64,000 nt of DNA from Cryptomeria japonica (GCF_030272615.1 NC_081409.1:873634626-873698625); one strand, 5' to 3'; positions 1 to 10,288 are shown, counted from the first letter of the stretch. A program made the numbers and translations. Notes: generated by a model from the letters alone, not told the origin.

Positions 1-420
1 AGAAATTTCACTAGTTGAGCAATAACCCATTACAACCCTAATAGCCTCCTTAGTTATCGTATGGGTTCTTTCCAAATACATATTCTCTCTGTGGACTTGA
101 CTCAGGATGATTCTGATGTGTTCATCCTCAAAGTATTCAAGAAAATAGGATGCATTATGAAACCCTTTGTCAAAAAACCTAGCATATTTTGCTTCTATTT
201 TTTCATTCTTATCACAAAGTGATTTCAGCTGAGTATAGATGTGTAGAGTTCCTAAATCTTCTATTTTGCAATCTATATAGCTAGACAAGTCACCTTTGAC
301 CACAACACCACTCAAAACTTGCGATAATGCATTATAAGACATAATTTCATCTACCTTTAGAGCTTCCTTAGGCCCAGCAGTGATCATCAACCTCTCTATA
401 GGTTTAGAAGTAGATGCCAT
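1..420 (-). CDS. ORF2 of element A, N-terminal 140 codons, runs off the window
   Basis: The ATG is at 418-420 (complement) and the frame stays open for all 140 codons to base 1, the only unbroken coding stretch of this size in element A. The product starts MASTSKPIERLM, is rich in charged residues and has no signal peptide, membrane segment, zinc knuckle or polymerase motif that I can see. It lies downstream of the zinc-knuckle ORF1 with no pol between. A protein of similar character, interrupted by other insertions, is present in element H (63413 to 62502 and 43805 to 43058). I do not recognise the family. It may be the captured or replaced cargo of a non-autonomous retrotransposon, or a structural protein. 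Confidence 0.5.
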   Translation of the reverse strand, partial: MASTSKPIERLMITAGPKEALKVDEIMSYNALSQVLSGVVVKGDLSSYIDCKIEDLGTLHIYTQLKSLCDKNEKIEAKYARFFDKGFHNASYFLEYFEDEHIRIILSQVHRENMYLERTHTITKEAIRVVMGYCSTSEIS

Positions 421-874
421 TCTAGATTAATAGATTTTGAAGCGGTATACAAAGAAATACCTTGTATCTTGCATGTCGCTCCATTTTCTAGTTGAAATGT
501 TTGAATGCACACCCATTTGCCTTTCTACAACTTTCGATTCGGCTTGATTCACTAATCACAAAGAAATTCACCAATTTGCACCAAGACAATCTTGTTCTGC
601 TCTGCAATCACTTCAAATTTGTTTTTCAAAAGAGTTAGGGTAAAAAAGATAGAGTAAAAACTTATTTTTATCCATTTTACCAACCGCAATAAATGCTCAC
701 ACTTTTAGGTTACAAAACCTAATTTTTATTACCGCTTAAGTGAAATACCAGTTGATAACATGTTAGCAAAAAGTCATCAAAATTCAAAATTCAAAAATTT
801 ATTTCCCGCTCATTTTACAAAAGGGGTTCGGAAATGTTTTACGGTTACGCTCCCCTTAGCCATGTTAGATAGGC
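421..874 (-). other. Spacer between ORF1 and ORF2 of element A
   Basis: About 450 bases with stops in all minus frames. I see no pol remnant, repeat or RNA gene. It separates the end of the zinc-knuckle ORF (TAA at 875-877) from the ATG of ORF2 at 420. Confidence 0.5.
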
Positions 875-1607
875 TTAAGTCACCAGTGTTGGATTCTCTT
901 CCCTGGGTGAAGGAATGGTTTCCTCTACAGGCAATTCTTCACTTTTCTTCTTCCAAGTCTAGTTCATATCTTCTCTGGTTTCCTCAACATCAATTTTCTG
1001 CTTGCCTTTCTGATCCTTGAAAGAGTTGACCAGTTTATTATTCCTTGATCTGCAAAACTTTGCCAAGTACCCAGGTTTGTTGCAATGGTAAAAGACCATA
1101 CCAGATGATTTCTAGGGTCCTATGTTTCCTCTTCTTGTTATTTTCCTACAATTCATAGCCACACGACCAAAGTTATTACAAAAGGTGAAAACAACATTTG
1201 TTGCCTTTTTCCATTTTGAATGGACTAAATCTGTTGCCATAGGATCTTTGCCAGTTCTGGTTTACCCAGTTATCAAAATTCCTTATCCAGTCACCATTTG
1301 GTCTAGGATGCATGTGTGGTACAAGATTGATTGATCCATATCTACACTCAATATGTTTATGCCCATACATTCCACATGTGAAGCAAAGACCTTCAAACTT
1401 TATAGAGACATACCTAGCATTAGTATTGTAACTTGCATTTCTATTAGGTTTGTTCCTACAAACATTTGCAATATGACCAGGCTTGTGAAAAACAAAGTAG
1501 ATAGGTTTAAAAGCCTTCTTACTGGTAGTCTTATTGACTTTAGAAGTAGTTTTGTTCTTTGTACTAGAGGATACACCTTTTTTAGTTGTATGAAAACCAA
1601 GTCCAGA
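875..1607 (-). pseudogene. ORF1 of element A, C-terminal half with a zinc-knuckle array
   Basis: This continues the coiled-coil ORF at 8889-9380; element B separates the halves, and the frame is continuous across one copy of the GATAT duplication. In translated order it shows a Ser/Thr/Lys-rich linker and four CCHC-like zinc knuckles. Only the second, CFTCGMYGHKHIEC (about 1342-1385), keeps all four ligands. The first (about 1460-1505) has lost its first two Cys, the third (about 1145-1190) needs a frameshift near 1180 and has Arg for His, and the fourth (about 1060-1100) has lost Cys and His. Such knuckles bind RNA in Gag proteins. An in-frame TAG follows near 975 and TAA ends the frame at 875. 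Apparent coding upstream of 1608 is LTR sequence of B. Confidence 0.65.
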
Positions 1608-1612
1608 GATAT
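1608..1612. repeat. TSD of element B, left copy (GATAT)
   Basis: GATAT here is matched by GATAT at 8884-8888, directly outside the two LTRs of element B. Five bases is the usual Copia TSD length. Confidence 0.88.
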
Positions 1613-3089
1613 TAACAAATAGATGATGAACAGTTAGGACCAAACTAGTACTGAGAGGGGGGGAGTGAATTAGTATAGACAAAAACTTTCCCTGAACTAG
1701 TTTGATTGCAAACACTGCACTTAATTGGTAAACAGGAACACCAATCCAAAATAGAGTACTACCGGTAAAACCAAGATTGACTCTAACAATCATAAACTAG
1801 TTGTCACTTAGATCTTCACCACACCTAACATCTCCTTTCCACTTCACTCATATGCATAAACAGGTAATACATCAGAAATGTAAAGACTATTGATTCAACA
1901 TGCATTACCACTTGACATAAAATATTAAAGCATCACATGAAAAGCATCACATATGACACAATGATTTTTCATGTGGAAACCCAATTGGGAAAAACCATGA
2001 TGGGGATGAATACCCACAAGTTGTTCTTTGAACTCTTTTGAAGTCTGCTTTGTTAGGAGCCTAGTCCAGTTAAAGACTGTTACAATAGGTTTTGCTAGGA
2101 ACCGATCCTGCTAGGGATTACCCAGTTAAGGGATGGCTAAATACTTAGTTAAAGGTTAGAACCTTGTTAAAGGTTACCTCGCAAGAGGATTTGAAGAACT
2201 CATTGAATTGAGTCACCCTGTTAAAGGATTTACATAAAATCCTGTTAAAGCTACCTGGTTAAGGGATTTTCTAACTACTGAAATGGTTAAAAGTAAACAG
2301 GTAATACATTGATCTGATAGCAGCACACAATGCCAAGGCATATCCTCTTTAGCTCCTTTTCTTCTGCAATCACACTCTGCAGGTATCAACACATTTCTCT
2401 GGTCTTGCAAGAATCAAGTATCACTCACTGGGATACACACTTAACATTTTCCAACAACCTCAAAATTAAAAACATCATCGACCTTATAGTAATTAGATAG
2501 GTTGGTAGCATAAACCCTAAACCCTAAACATTTAGGTTTAACAATTCAGTCGATTCAATCCATACCGTTAATCACACTACATTGAATACAATAGTCTTGA
2601 ACAGATCTCAAGACATTCTTCAACGTCCATTCTTTGTCATTTTAGGAAGCCAATAACCCATGACGTGTTCTCCACCATTTATAGAGACTTCGCACATTCC
2701 TGAGGTAGATAGGATCAATCTCCATGCAAGATCCTCAAGGAAATCCTTCATGTGCACAAGGCTGATGTGGCAACACTTATCTAGTCTTCATTACAATGCT
2801 AAATCATTACAAGATGTCATCGGTTGAATCACACAAGCTTCGGAAACCCTGAAGCTGAGACTACCAATCGGTAGTCATGCCAAATGAAACCCTGATACAA
2901 AACTTCCATTTACCGGTTCACCTTGAACAAACATACCGCTTCACTTTTTCACATATACCAGTTTACATCATCATACCGGTTCTCTTGCCAGTTTTCTTAC
3001 TACAATATACCTATTCATACTTCAACATATTGACATCAATGACAACATACAATATCATCATGTCATCAAGCTTTGCACATATGCTAATA
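1613..3089 (-). repeat. 3' LTR of element B
   Basis: It aligns over its whole length with 7446-8883. It holds a TATA-like box CTCTATAAATGG (complement of about 2675-2686), an array of GTTAAAGG-like boxes (2049-2266), a conserved Copia LTR box (1971-2020), palindromic ACCGGT sites (2923-2990) and a telobox-like AAACCCTAAACC at about 2515-2527. Confidence 0.9.
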
Positions 3090-3335
3090 ATCTCCCCCTT
3101 TGGCATTGATGGCAATATACAAAGATATCTATCTGCTTCACATCTCCTTCTCCCCAATACTGCAAATATCTTCTCTGCTTCACATCTTCTCCCCCTTTGA
3201 CAACAATTCCAAAGTGGAGGCACAAACAACTATGTCCCACTATGCTTCTCCCCCTAAGGAGTAGCATCCTTCAACACACCAATCCTGAAAAAAGATTTAT
3301 CAATGCAATACCTGACTGATGTGGAGCACTCACCT
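3090..3335 (-). other. Polypurine tract and 3' untranslated region of element B
   Basis: The primary polypurine tract (plus-strand primer of reverse transcription) reads CAAAGGGGGAGATT on the minus strand at 3090-3103 and abuts the 3' LTR. Two further GGGGGAGA tracts follow at about 3187-3199 and 3246-3258. Nothing here is coding. Confidence 0.75.
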
Positions 3336-5126
3336 TTAGTTCACGTCTTGAAGAGGTAGCACCCCTAATTCACCTCTCAAATAGGTAAATGTAGCCTTTA
3401 GTAGAGGCTTGGTGAATATGTCTACTAATTGCTCCTTACTAGAAACATGTTCCAGTACAACCTCTTTGTTCTGAACCTTTTCCCTCGAGAAATGATACTT
3501 GAGCTCGAAGTGCTTGGTTCTAGCATGTAAGACTGGATTCTTGGAAATTTTGATTACACTTGTGTTGTCACAAAATATACTTACCGGTTCAGATACAGGA
3601 ACTTTGAAGCCACTCAATACAGGCTTCATCCAAATTGTCTAGGTGTAGTTCATAAACACTGCAACATATTTCGCTTCTGTTGTAGACTGAGAGATACAAC
3701 TCTTCTTCTTACTCATCCATGAAACCAGTCTATCACCAAGAAAGAACGTACCACCAGTTGTTCTCTTTTGGTCATCCACATTACCAGCCCAATCAGCATC
3801 TGTAAACACTTTCAGGTTGAAATCATTACTATAGGGATACCATAATCCATAGTCAATAGTTCCCTTCAGATATCTAAGAATTCTCTTGACTGCTACTAAG
3901 TGGGATTCTCTTGGGCTTTTCTGGAACCGTGCAGTAATGCCCACTGCATGTGAAATGTTTGGTCTTCTATGTACTACATAGTGCAACTTACCAATCATTG
4001 ATTAGTATTCCTTCTCATCCACCAACGTAGAGTCATCCTCTTTTGATAATTTACAACCGGTCACCATCGGTGTGCCAACCAGTTTGCTTTCTTCCATGCC
4101 AAAGGTCTTCAACACCTCTTTGACATACTTGGACTGAGTGATAAAGATTTCATCTTTCATTTGTTGAATCTGTAGTCCAATGAAGAACTTAATCTCTCCT
4201 ATAAGTGACATCTCAAATTCCTTTTTCATCTCATCTGCAAAATCATGACTCATCTTATCATCTCCACCAAAAATTATGTCATCAAAATATACCTCACAGA
4301 TTAGAATCTGATCTCCTTCTGTCTTGAGATAGATATTGCTATCTTCACTTGTTCTCTCAAATCCAATCTTCACAAGATGGGAGTGTAAGAATTCATACCA
4401 TTCTCTAGGTGCCTTCTTCAATCCATATAGGGCTTTATGTAGCCTACACACCATGTCACTATCTTCTGATAGGGTAAACCCATCTGGTTGCTCTATATAC
4501 ACCTCCTCTTCAATTATTCCATTTAGGAATGCAGATTTTACATCCATTTGATATACTTTGAATCCCTGGAAGGCTACATATGCAAGAAGCATACGAACTC
4601 CTTCCAATCTAGCTACCAGAGAAAATGTTTCTCCATAGTCTTCTCCTTCTTCTTGGGCATATCCTTTACACACCAGTCTTACTTTGTTTCTTACCACTGT
4701 GCCATCTTCATTCAGCTTATTTCTGAAAACCCATTTGGTGCCTATGACATTTTTATGCTCAAGTATGGTTACCAAAGACCATGTACCATTCTTTTCTATC
4801 TAGTCAAGTTCCTCTTCCATTGCCTTGATCCAGAATTCATCTTTATGTGCCTCTTTAAATGTTTTAGGCTCAAATTCAGAGATCATGCAAGAATTTTCTC
4901 TCACCTTTCTTCTTGTAAGAATTTCTGCATCCTTATCTCCTATGATCTGCTTTGGATCATGATACAGTTTTACATACCTAGGAATAATTTTTGTTGTTTC
5001 CTCTTGCTTTTCTTCTTCATCCTCATCTTCATTAGCATCAGCATCTACCAGTGTAGAAGCACTATTACTGGTACTAGGTTGCTTTACAACCAGTTCCCAG
5101 AAGGTTACACTCGATTCATCTACCAC
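3336..5126 (-). pseudogene. Copia reverse transcriptase and RNase H, element B
   Basis: The polymerase that copies element RNA into DNA, followed by RNase H, which removes the RNA strand. Visible in order: an acidic integrase-RT linker (5126-4800); Copia RT with GTKWVFRNKLNEDG, YQMDVKSAFLNG and the catalytic YFDD at 4279-4290; then RNase H with DADWAG, SWMSKKK and SQSTTEAKYVA, ending TKPLLKATF and LGVLPL. In-frame stops lie near 4800, 4000 and 3636, so the protein is cut into pieces. YFDD for the usual YVDD is a mild variant. The family is certain; function is lost. Confidence 0.9.
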
Positions 5127-5998
5127 TTGCTCACTATTGGTTTCCTCAGATTTTTCAGAGGTTTCATCAACTTTAACATTGATACTTTCAACAATTCTAT
5201 GAGTCCTATTGTTGAAACATTTTAGAGCTTTTCTCTTTGTGGAATACCCTAGGAATATTCCCTCATCACATTCTACATCAAACTTGCTCTGATGTTCACT
5301 CCTCTAGATATAACATTTGCTACCAAACACTCTAAAGTAGCTTACCACTGGTGTCTTACTAGTCCAATACTCATAAGGAGTTTAATCCTTACCTTTCTTG
5401 ATGAGTACCCAGTTCATTGTGTAGACTGCAGTGCTCACCACTTCTCTCTAGAAAGTGTGAGCAACCTTCCCTTGGATGAACATAGTTCTGGTTGCTTCAA
5501 CTATAGTCTGGTTGTTCCTCTCTGCTAGGCCATTCTGCTATGGAGTCCGGGGGCTAGACAATTTCCTATTGATGTTGTTCTCTTCACAGTATTTATTGAA
5601 TTCTCCTCCTTGATCAGTTCTTAGGCACTTAATCCTCTTACCACTTTCTTTTTCAACTAGTTCTTTGAAGGCTTTGAATTTTCCAAAAGCTTTAGACTTG
5701 TCTTTCAAGAATGTGACCCACATCATTCTTGAGCAATCATCAGTACACTCCTAGTTTTCATAGGACCACACAAATCAATATGCACAAGATCAAGTAAATA
5801 GTCTACAGTGAAAGATTTACCTTTGAAGGTTGAGGAAGACATTTTCCCCAGTTGACACTCTCTACACAAAGGATTCTCTGGTTTGCACAGCATAGGCAAT
5901 CCTCTAACTTCCTTGATCTTACTGGCCTTCACAATGTTATCAAAGTTTACATGGTAGAGTCTCCTATGCCATATCCAGATATCATCAAACTTAGCCAT
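5127..5998 (-). pseudogene. Copia integrase, element B
   Basis: Integrase inserts the DNA copy into the genome. It starts with the GAG-pre-integrase segment (WHRRLYHVNFDNI) and the HHCC zinc region (CRECQLGKM), then the core with LVHIDLCGP, CLRTDQGGEF and, after a stop, NGLAERN, which keeps the catalytic Glu. The stop replaces the first Gln of the usual RTPQQNG (TAG at about 5535-5537), a CAG-to-TAG change. A frame break at 5723-5726 removes the DDYSR segment or shifts it. Further stops occur to 5127. Non-functional. Confidence 0.87.
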
Positions 5999-6350
5999 TA
6001 GACATGTACTGATATTTGTATTTATCTTAAATAAGTTACCTCTGGTCTACATACCAATGGCCATCAATTCACCACCCTTTCCTTTTATTTTGCACACTCC
6101 ATCTCTGAATTCCAAAGTGAATCCATTATCATTCAGCTGGGTAACACTCAAAAGGTTGTGTCTGAGACCTTCTACCCAATACACATTATCAGCACTTCTT
6201 TTTCCATTTAGAGAGATGGACCCTCTGCCTTTTACCATACATGGTGCATAATTACCAAATCGGACTACACCACCATCATACTCTTCTAGAGACAGAAACT
6301 TGCTCCGGTCACCAGTCATGTGGTGAGAAAAAACACTGTCAATAATCTAC
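5999..6350 (-). pseudogene. Copia aspartic protease, element B
   Basis: The retropepsin that cuts the polyprotein. The active site, normally DSGCSHHM, reads DSVFSHHM here (about 6315-6340): the Asp remains but Gly and Cys are lost. It is followed by VRFGN, VKGRGSISL and the LRHNLLSV motif. A frameshift separates it from Gag near 6350 and a TAG near 6044 separates it from integrase. Inactive. Confidence 0.85.
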
Positions 6351-7374
6351 TCATAAAGCGGGAGACAAGAGCTTTCTTGTGTGACACATCTTCCTTAACT
6401 ACTACAAACACAATGTCTTCATTTTCTTCATCTTCTGATTCCTCATCCATGACACCTTCATCAACTGCTACAAAACAGTTTCTCCTGTTTCCTCCTTTGA
6501 ACTTCTTGAAATTCTCTGGTTTGTCCTTATTATCTCCATTAGGACAATTTAAAGCAATGTGTCCTATCCTATTACAAGAGAAGCATTTCAAAGGAAGCTT
6601 ACCTCTGTATTTACTAGTTCCCTTAGGAAGTCTCTTGGCAAGAAGAGCTTCAAATTCCATCAGGATCTCCTCATCATCCATTTCTGTTCTTTGTCTTGGT
6701 TCACAACTGGTACTTGCTTCTTTTCCCTTTCTAGATGGTGTAGCAGATGCTCTAAAGGCTGATTCAGTCTTCTGAATACTACCATCAGAATTATTCAGCT
6801 CATATGTGGTCAACATATCAATGATTGAGTCTAAGGATACCTTTGTCTTGTCTATAGACCTCATCTCCTGAATAGCAACAACCCTTATTGTATAGACTAG
6901 TAACAAGGATCTCAAGACTTTTCTAACAATAGTGGAATCCTCAATTTTACCTCCTGCACTCTTGATGTCTCCAACAACAGTTTTTATTCTTATTCCATAT
7001 TGTTGAATGGTCTCTCCGTCAACCATCTGCATGTCTTCAAACTTTCCCCTAAGGCTCTCTTCTTTAGCTTGTTTCACATGCTCATCACCGCCATAGATAT
7101 TCTCTAGAGCATCCCATACTTCTTTGGGATTGTCTTTATCTTGAACATCAATAAACTCAATGTCAGATAGACTGTTGATTAGGGCTTCCATGACTTGCAC
7201 ATTCTCGTAAATCTCTCTTCTTTGATCATCTGTGAGGGTACCGATAGGAATAACATAAGCATTCTCAACATAGTTCTAGTGCTGAGCACCCATGCTTCTG
7301 ATGTATATCTTCATTCTGTCCTTCCATATTTTAAAGTTATCTCTATTAAACTTTGGACCTTCCCTTTTCATCAT
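6351..7374 (-). pseudogene. Copia Gag with one zinc knuckle, element B
   Basis: The structural capsid protein. I place the start at the ATG pair 7369-7374, just inside the primer site, where MMKREGPKF leads into the usual KFNRDNFKIWKDRM segment. The capsid-like (UBN2-type) region follows with AKEESLRGKFEDMQM, then one intact CCHC knuckle CFSCNRIGHIALNC at about 6553-6594, and an acidic tail. One TAG breaks it at 7276-7278, after SMGAQH. The rest is open to 6316, but its last residues read the protease region in the wrong frame. Confidence 0.87.
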
Positions 7375-7431
7375 TAGAGTAGGATCTTTTTCCCAAGCGG
7401 TTAAGCTTACAACACAGAGGACCTAGAAGCT

Positions 7432-7444
7432 CCTCTGATACCAA
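7432..7444 (-). other. Primer binding site of element B
   Basis: The minus strand reads TTGGTATCAGAGG, complementary to the 3' end of initiator tRNA-Met with the last base changed. It begins one base inside the 5' LTR, as expected for minus-strand priming. Confidence 0.85.
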
Positions 7445-7445
7445 T

Positions 7446-8883
7446 TGATGAATAAATGATGAACAATTAGTACCAAACTGGTACTGAGAGGGGGGAGTGA
7501 ATTAGTATGGACACAAACTTTCCCTGAACCAGTTTGATTGCAAAGACTGCACTTAAGTGGTAAACAGTAACACCAGTCCAAAATAGAGTACTATTGGTAA
7601 AACAAAGAATGATTGTAACAAGCATAAACCGGTTGTCACTTAGATCTTCACCATGCCTAACATCTCCTTTCCACTTCACTCATATGCATAAATAGGTAAT
7701 ACATCAGAAATATAAAGACTACTGGTTCAACATGCATTACCACTTTATAGAAAATATTAAAGCATCACACATGACACACTGATTTTTCACATGGAAACCC
7801 AATTGGGAAAAACCATGGTGGGGATGAATACCCACAATTTGTTCTTTGAACTCTTTTGAAGTCCACTTTGTTAGGAGCCTAGTCCGGTTAAAGACTATTA
7901 GGAACCGATCCTGCTAGGGATCATCCAGTTAAGGGATGGCTAAATACCCAGTTAAATGTTAGAACCCTATTAAAGGTTACCTTGCAAGAGGATTTGAAGA
8001 AATCATTGAATTGAGTCACCCTGTTAAAGCTACCCGGTTAAGGGATTTTCCAACTACTGAAATGGTTAAAAGTCAACAAGTAATACATTGATCTGATAAC
8101 AGCACACAATGCCAAGGCAGATCCTCTTTAGCTCCTTTTCTTCTGCAATCACACTTTGCAGGTATCAACACACTTCTCTGGTATGGAAAGAATCAAGTAT
8201 CACTCACTGAGATACACATATAACATTTGTCAACAACCTCAAAATGGAAAATATCATCGACCTTATAGGAATCAGATAGGTCAGTAGCATAAACCTTAAA
8301 CCCTAAACATTTAGGTTTAACAATTCAGTCGGTTCAATCTAGACTATTATTCACACTGCATTGAATACAATAGTCTTGAATAGATCTCAAGACGTTCTCC
8401 AATGTCCATTCTTTGTTTCTTTAGGAAGCCGATAACCCATCACGTGTTGTCCACCATTTATAGAGACTTCACACATTCTCGAGGTAGATAGGATCAATCT
8501 CCATGCAAGATCCTCAAGGAAATCCTTCACACACACAAGGCTGACGTGGCAACACTTATCTGGTCTTCATTACAATGCTAACTCATCACAAGATGTCATC
8601 AGTTGAATCGCACAAGCTTAGAATGCATCAACCAGAAACCCGAAAGCTGAGACTACCAACTGGTAGTCATGCCAAATGAAACCCTGATATAAAACTTCCA
8701 TTTACTAGTTCTCATTCCAACATACCGGTTCACCTTGAACAAACATACCACTTCACTTTTTCACATATACCGGTTCTCTTGCCAATTTTCTTACTACAAT
8801 ATACTTGTTCATACTTCAACATATCGACATCAATGACAACATACAATATCATCATGTCATCAAGCTCTGTACATATGCCAATA
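7446..8883 (-). repeat. 5' LTR of element B
   Basis: Pairs with 1613-3089. On the minus strand it ends ATTCATCA next to the primer site. It carries the TATA-like box at 8454-8465 with CACGTG at 8441-8446, the GTTAAAGG-like array (7868-8050), the conserved box (7788-7837) and ACCGGT sites (8720-8790). Confidence 0.9.
8454..8465 (-). promoter_or_regulatory. TATA-like box in the 5' LTR of element B
   Basis: The minus strand reads CTCTATAAATGG, with a CACGTG G-box core 8 bases upstream in transcription terms (8441-8446 lies downstream on that strand by position). The 3' LTR keeps the TATA box but reads GACGTG at the same place. Probable core promoter, inferred from motif and position only. Confidence 0.5.
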
Positions 8884-8888
8884 GATAT
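8884..8888. repeat. TSD of element B, right copy (GATAT)
   Basis: Identical to 1608-1612. Removing B and one copy joins ORF1 of element A in frame. Confidence 0.88.
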
Positions 8889-9380
8889 CACCCTTCATTT
8901 TCTGTGATTGAATTTTTTCTTCCAGCATGGTAGAACTTTTGACGAACTGATCCAATTTCTCATTGGCTTCAGTAAGCTTTTTGATGAGATCTTCATTATG
9001 CTTAGACAAGTTCTCTTGCAAGGATGATGCCAACTCAAGATCTAGCTTTAGGTTTTCCTTTTCTTCTGTTTCAACAATCAAGTCCTCATATATAGTATCT
9101 TTTTCTCATTTTATCTTTATGATCTCTTGATCTCTTACCTTGATAAGATCTTCAGTAGCTCTTCTGGCTTCTAGTTCTTGACTCATGCAGATAGTGAGAC
9201 CTTCTAGTTCTCTTCTTAGATTTAGTTTTTCACCATTCACATTTTCAACTTCATCAGCTAAAGCTTCAATGTTGGCTTCATCCGAAGAACTGTTATCAGA
9301 TATTTCTAGTAGGGGATTCAATCTCATTTCTGCTAGCTTCTATCTCTCTAACCATCTCTAAGTAGCTTTTGTCCCCCATG
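8889..9380 (-). pseudogene. ORF1 of element A, N-terminal coiled-coil half
   Basis: The start at 9378-9380 (MGDKSYLEMVREIEA) is the first ATG inside the primer site. The frame shifts near 9310-9330, then runs through a charged heptad-rich region to 8889 with one in-frame TGA at 9106-9108. The sequence, with segments such as ELEGLTICMSQELEARR and KLTEANEKLDQF, predicts a long coiled coil. It resembles the segment that follows the first zinc knuckle in many plant Gag-Pol proteins (...LEEKIQSQ..., then a GLGF motif after the insertion). The usual capsid domain is missing, so ORF1 looks like an internally shortened Gag. Similarity is judged by eye. Confidence 0.6.
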
Positions 9381-9426
9381 GTAGTTTCAAGATTTCCTTC
9401 TAAGTGGTTAGGCTTCAAAGAAGTTA

Positions 9427-9440
9427 GGCTCTGATACCAA
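9427..9440 (-). other. Primer binding site of element A
   Basis: The minus strand reads TTGGTATCAGAGCC, a full match to the usual initiator tRNA-Met site of plant Copia elements, one base from the LTR. Confidence 0.88.
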
Positions 9441-9441
9441 T

Positions 9442-10288
9442 TGATGGTCTTGAAAAGCATTGAGAGGGGGTGGTGAATCAGTGACACCAAAACAAGCATA
9501 ACTTTAAAAAATAACTGGTAGATGAACTTAACTAAGAATTTGAAAAAAATACATGATATCCAAAATGAAATAACAACATCCACATACATCCACCATAACA
9601 CAAGTGTTTATGCGTGGAAAACCCCAATAGGTAAAAACCACGGTGAGATGGAACTCACAAGTTAACTATCTGCAGTAATAGAAAACTGACTAGTTAAGGT
9701 CTAACAAAGTGCTCTACTAGGAGCGAATCTTGTTAGAGATCCCAAGCTTGATTAGAAGCTTACACCCTATTAAGAGTAACCTTGATGGAGGATTTTAGAA
9801 TCCAAACTAATGGATCACCTTGTTAGAGGATTTGTACAATGAATCTTGTTAGAGCATACCCAGTTAGGGGATTTGTTTCTGTTGTAATGATTAGAAAACA
9901 ACAAGAAAGATTTGATTTGTTCTGAGTAGCACAAGACTTGCTTGATCTGATCATTCTAAGTACATTCAACACTGCTCTCCATTTAAACACTTATTGCTCT
10001 TCAACAAAAGATTTCACTCTTTATGCATATCATTATTCGCATTGATCACCTCTTCTATTTCAGTTCTCTCTTCATCGTTAAAATGATTCACTAAGATGTC
10101 TTTAAATAGACATACAAATCTTATGTCGGCCATAGGAACACAATTTCCTAGGTGCAGTGTATCTAGACATTTAAACACAACTCATCACAAAAATGACCGC
10201 CAAACAAATGTTCCTGGTAACTCATCACAAAAATGAATCTTCCACTTGATCCTCATCTCCAACTTTATCTTCATTTTGATGCCAATCA
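9442..10288 (-). repeat. 5' LTR of element A
   Basis: 847 bases. On the minus strand it starts TGATTGGCATC and ends GACCATCA beside the primer site. It has a TTTAAATA TATA-like box near 10101-10108, the conserved Copia LTR box at 9612-9661 and GTTAGAGG-like boxes at 9680-9880. The partner LTR is outside the window, so the outer end rests on TG...CA, primer-site position and loss of LTR character. Confidence 0.75.

Larger units (their letters stand above)
1613..8883 (-). mobile_element. Element B: complete but decayed Copia retrotransposon
   Basis: A 7.27-kb Copia element with LTRs 1613-3089 and 7446-8883, primer site 7432-7444, polypurine tract 3090-3103 and TSD GATAT. Domain order on the minus strand is Gag, protease, integrase, reverse transcriptase, RNase H, which defines Copia. 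All domains carry stops or frameshifts. The LTRs end in CA next to the primer site; the other terminus reads TATTRGC, so the expected TG is TA in both copies. It sits in ORF1 of element A. Confidence 0.92.
1..10288 (-). mobile_element. Element A: Copia-type LTR element without visible pol, 5' part
   Basis: Minus-strand element whose 5' LTR (9442-10288) and initiator-Met primer site (9427-9440) lie at the right end. Reading leftwards it holds a gag-like ORF1 (9380 to 8889, then 1607 to 875 after a 7.3-kb insertion, element B), a spacer, and a second ORF (420 to beyond base 1). No protease, integrase or reverse transcriptase is seen between ORF1 and ORF2, so this copy could not move without help. 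The right flank starts CTAAT, which should recur as the TSD outside the window. It is inserted in the 3' region of element C. Boundaries on the right are well supported; the family is unknown to me. Confidence 0.72.

Noticed and set aside
2515-2535. Interstitial telomere
   Set aside because: Only two repeat units inside an LTR, worn in the partner LTR.
4548-5225. Plus-strand frame of 225 codons with hydrophobic runs
   Set aside because: Antisense of the Copia RT and its acidic linker in element B.
9296-9601. 101-codon frame reading through the LTR and primer site of A
   Set aside because: Starts in the LTR, upstream of the primer site. Only the part after the ATG at 9378-9380 is plausible Gag.
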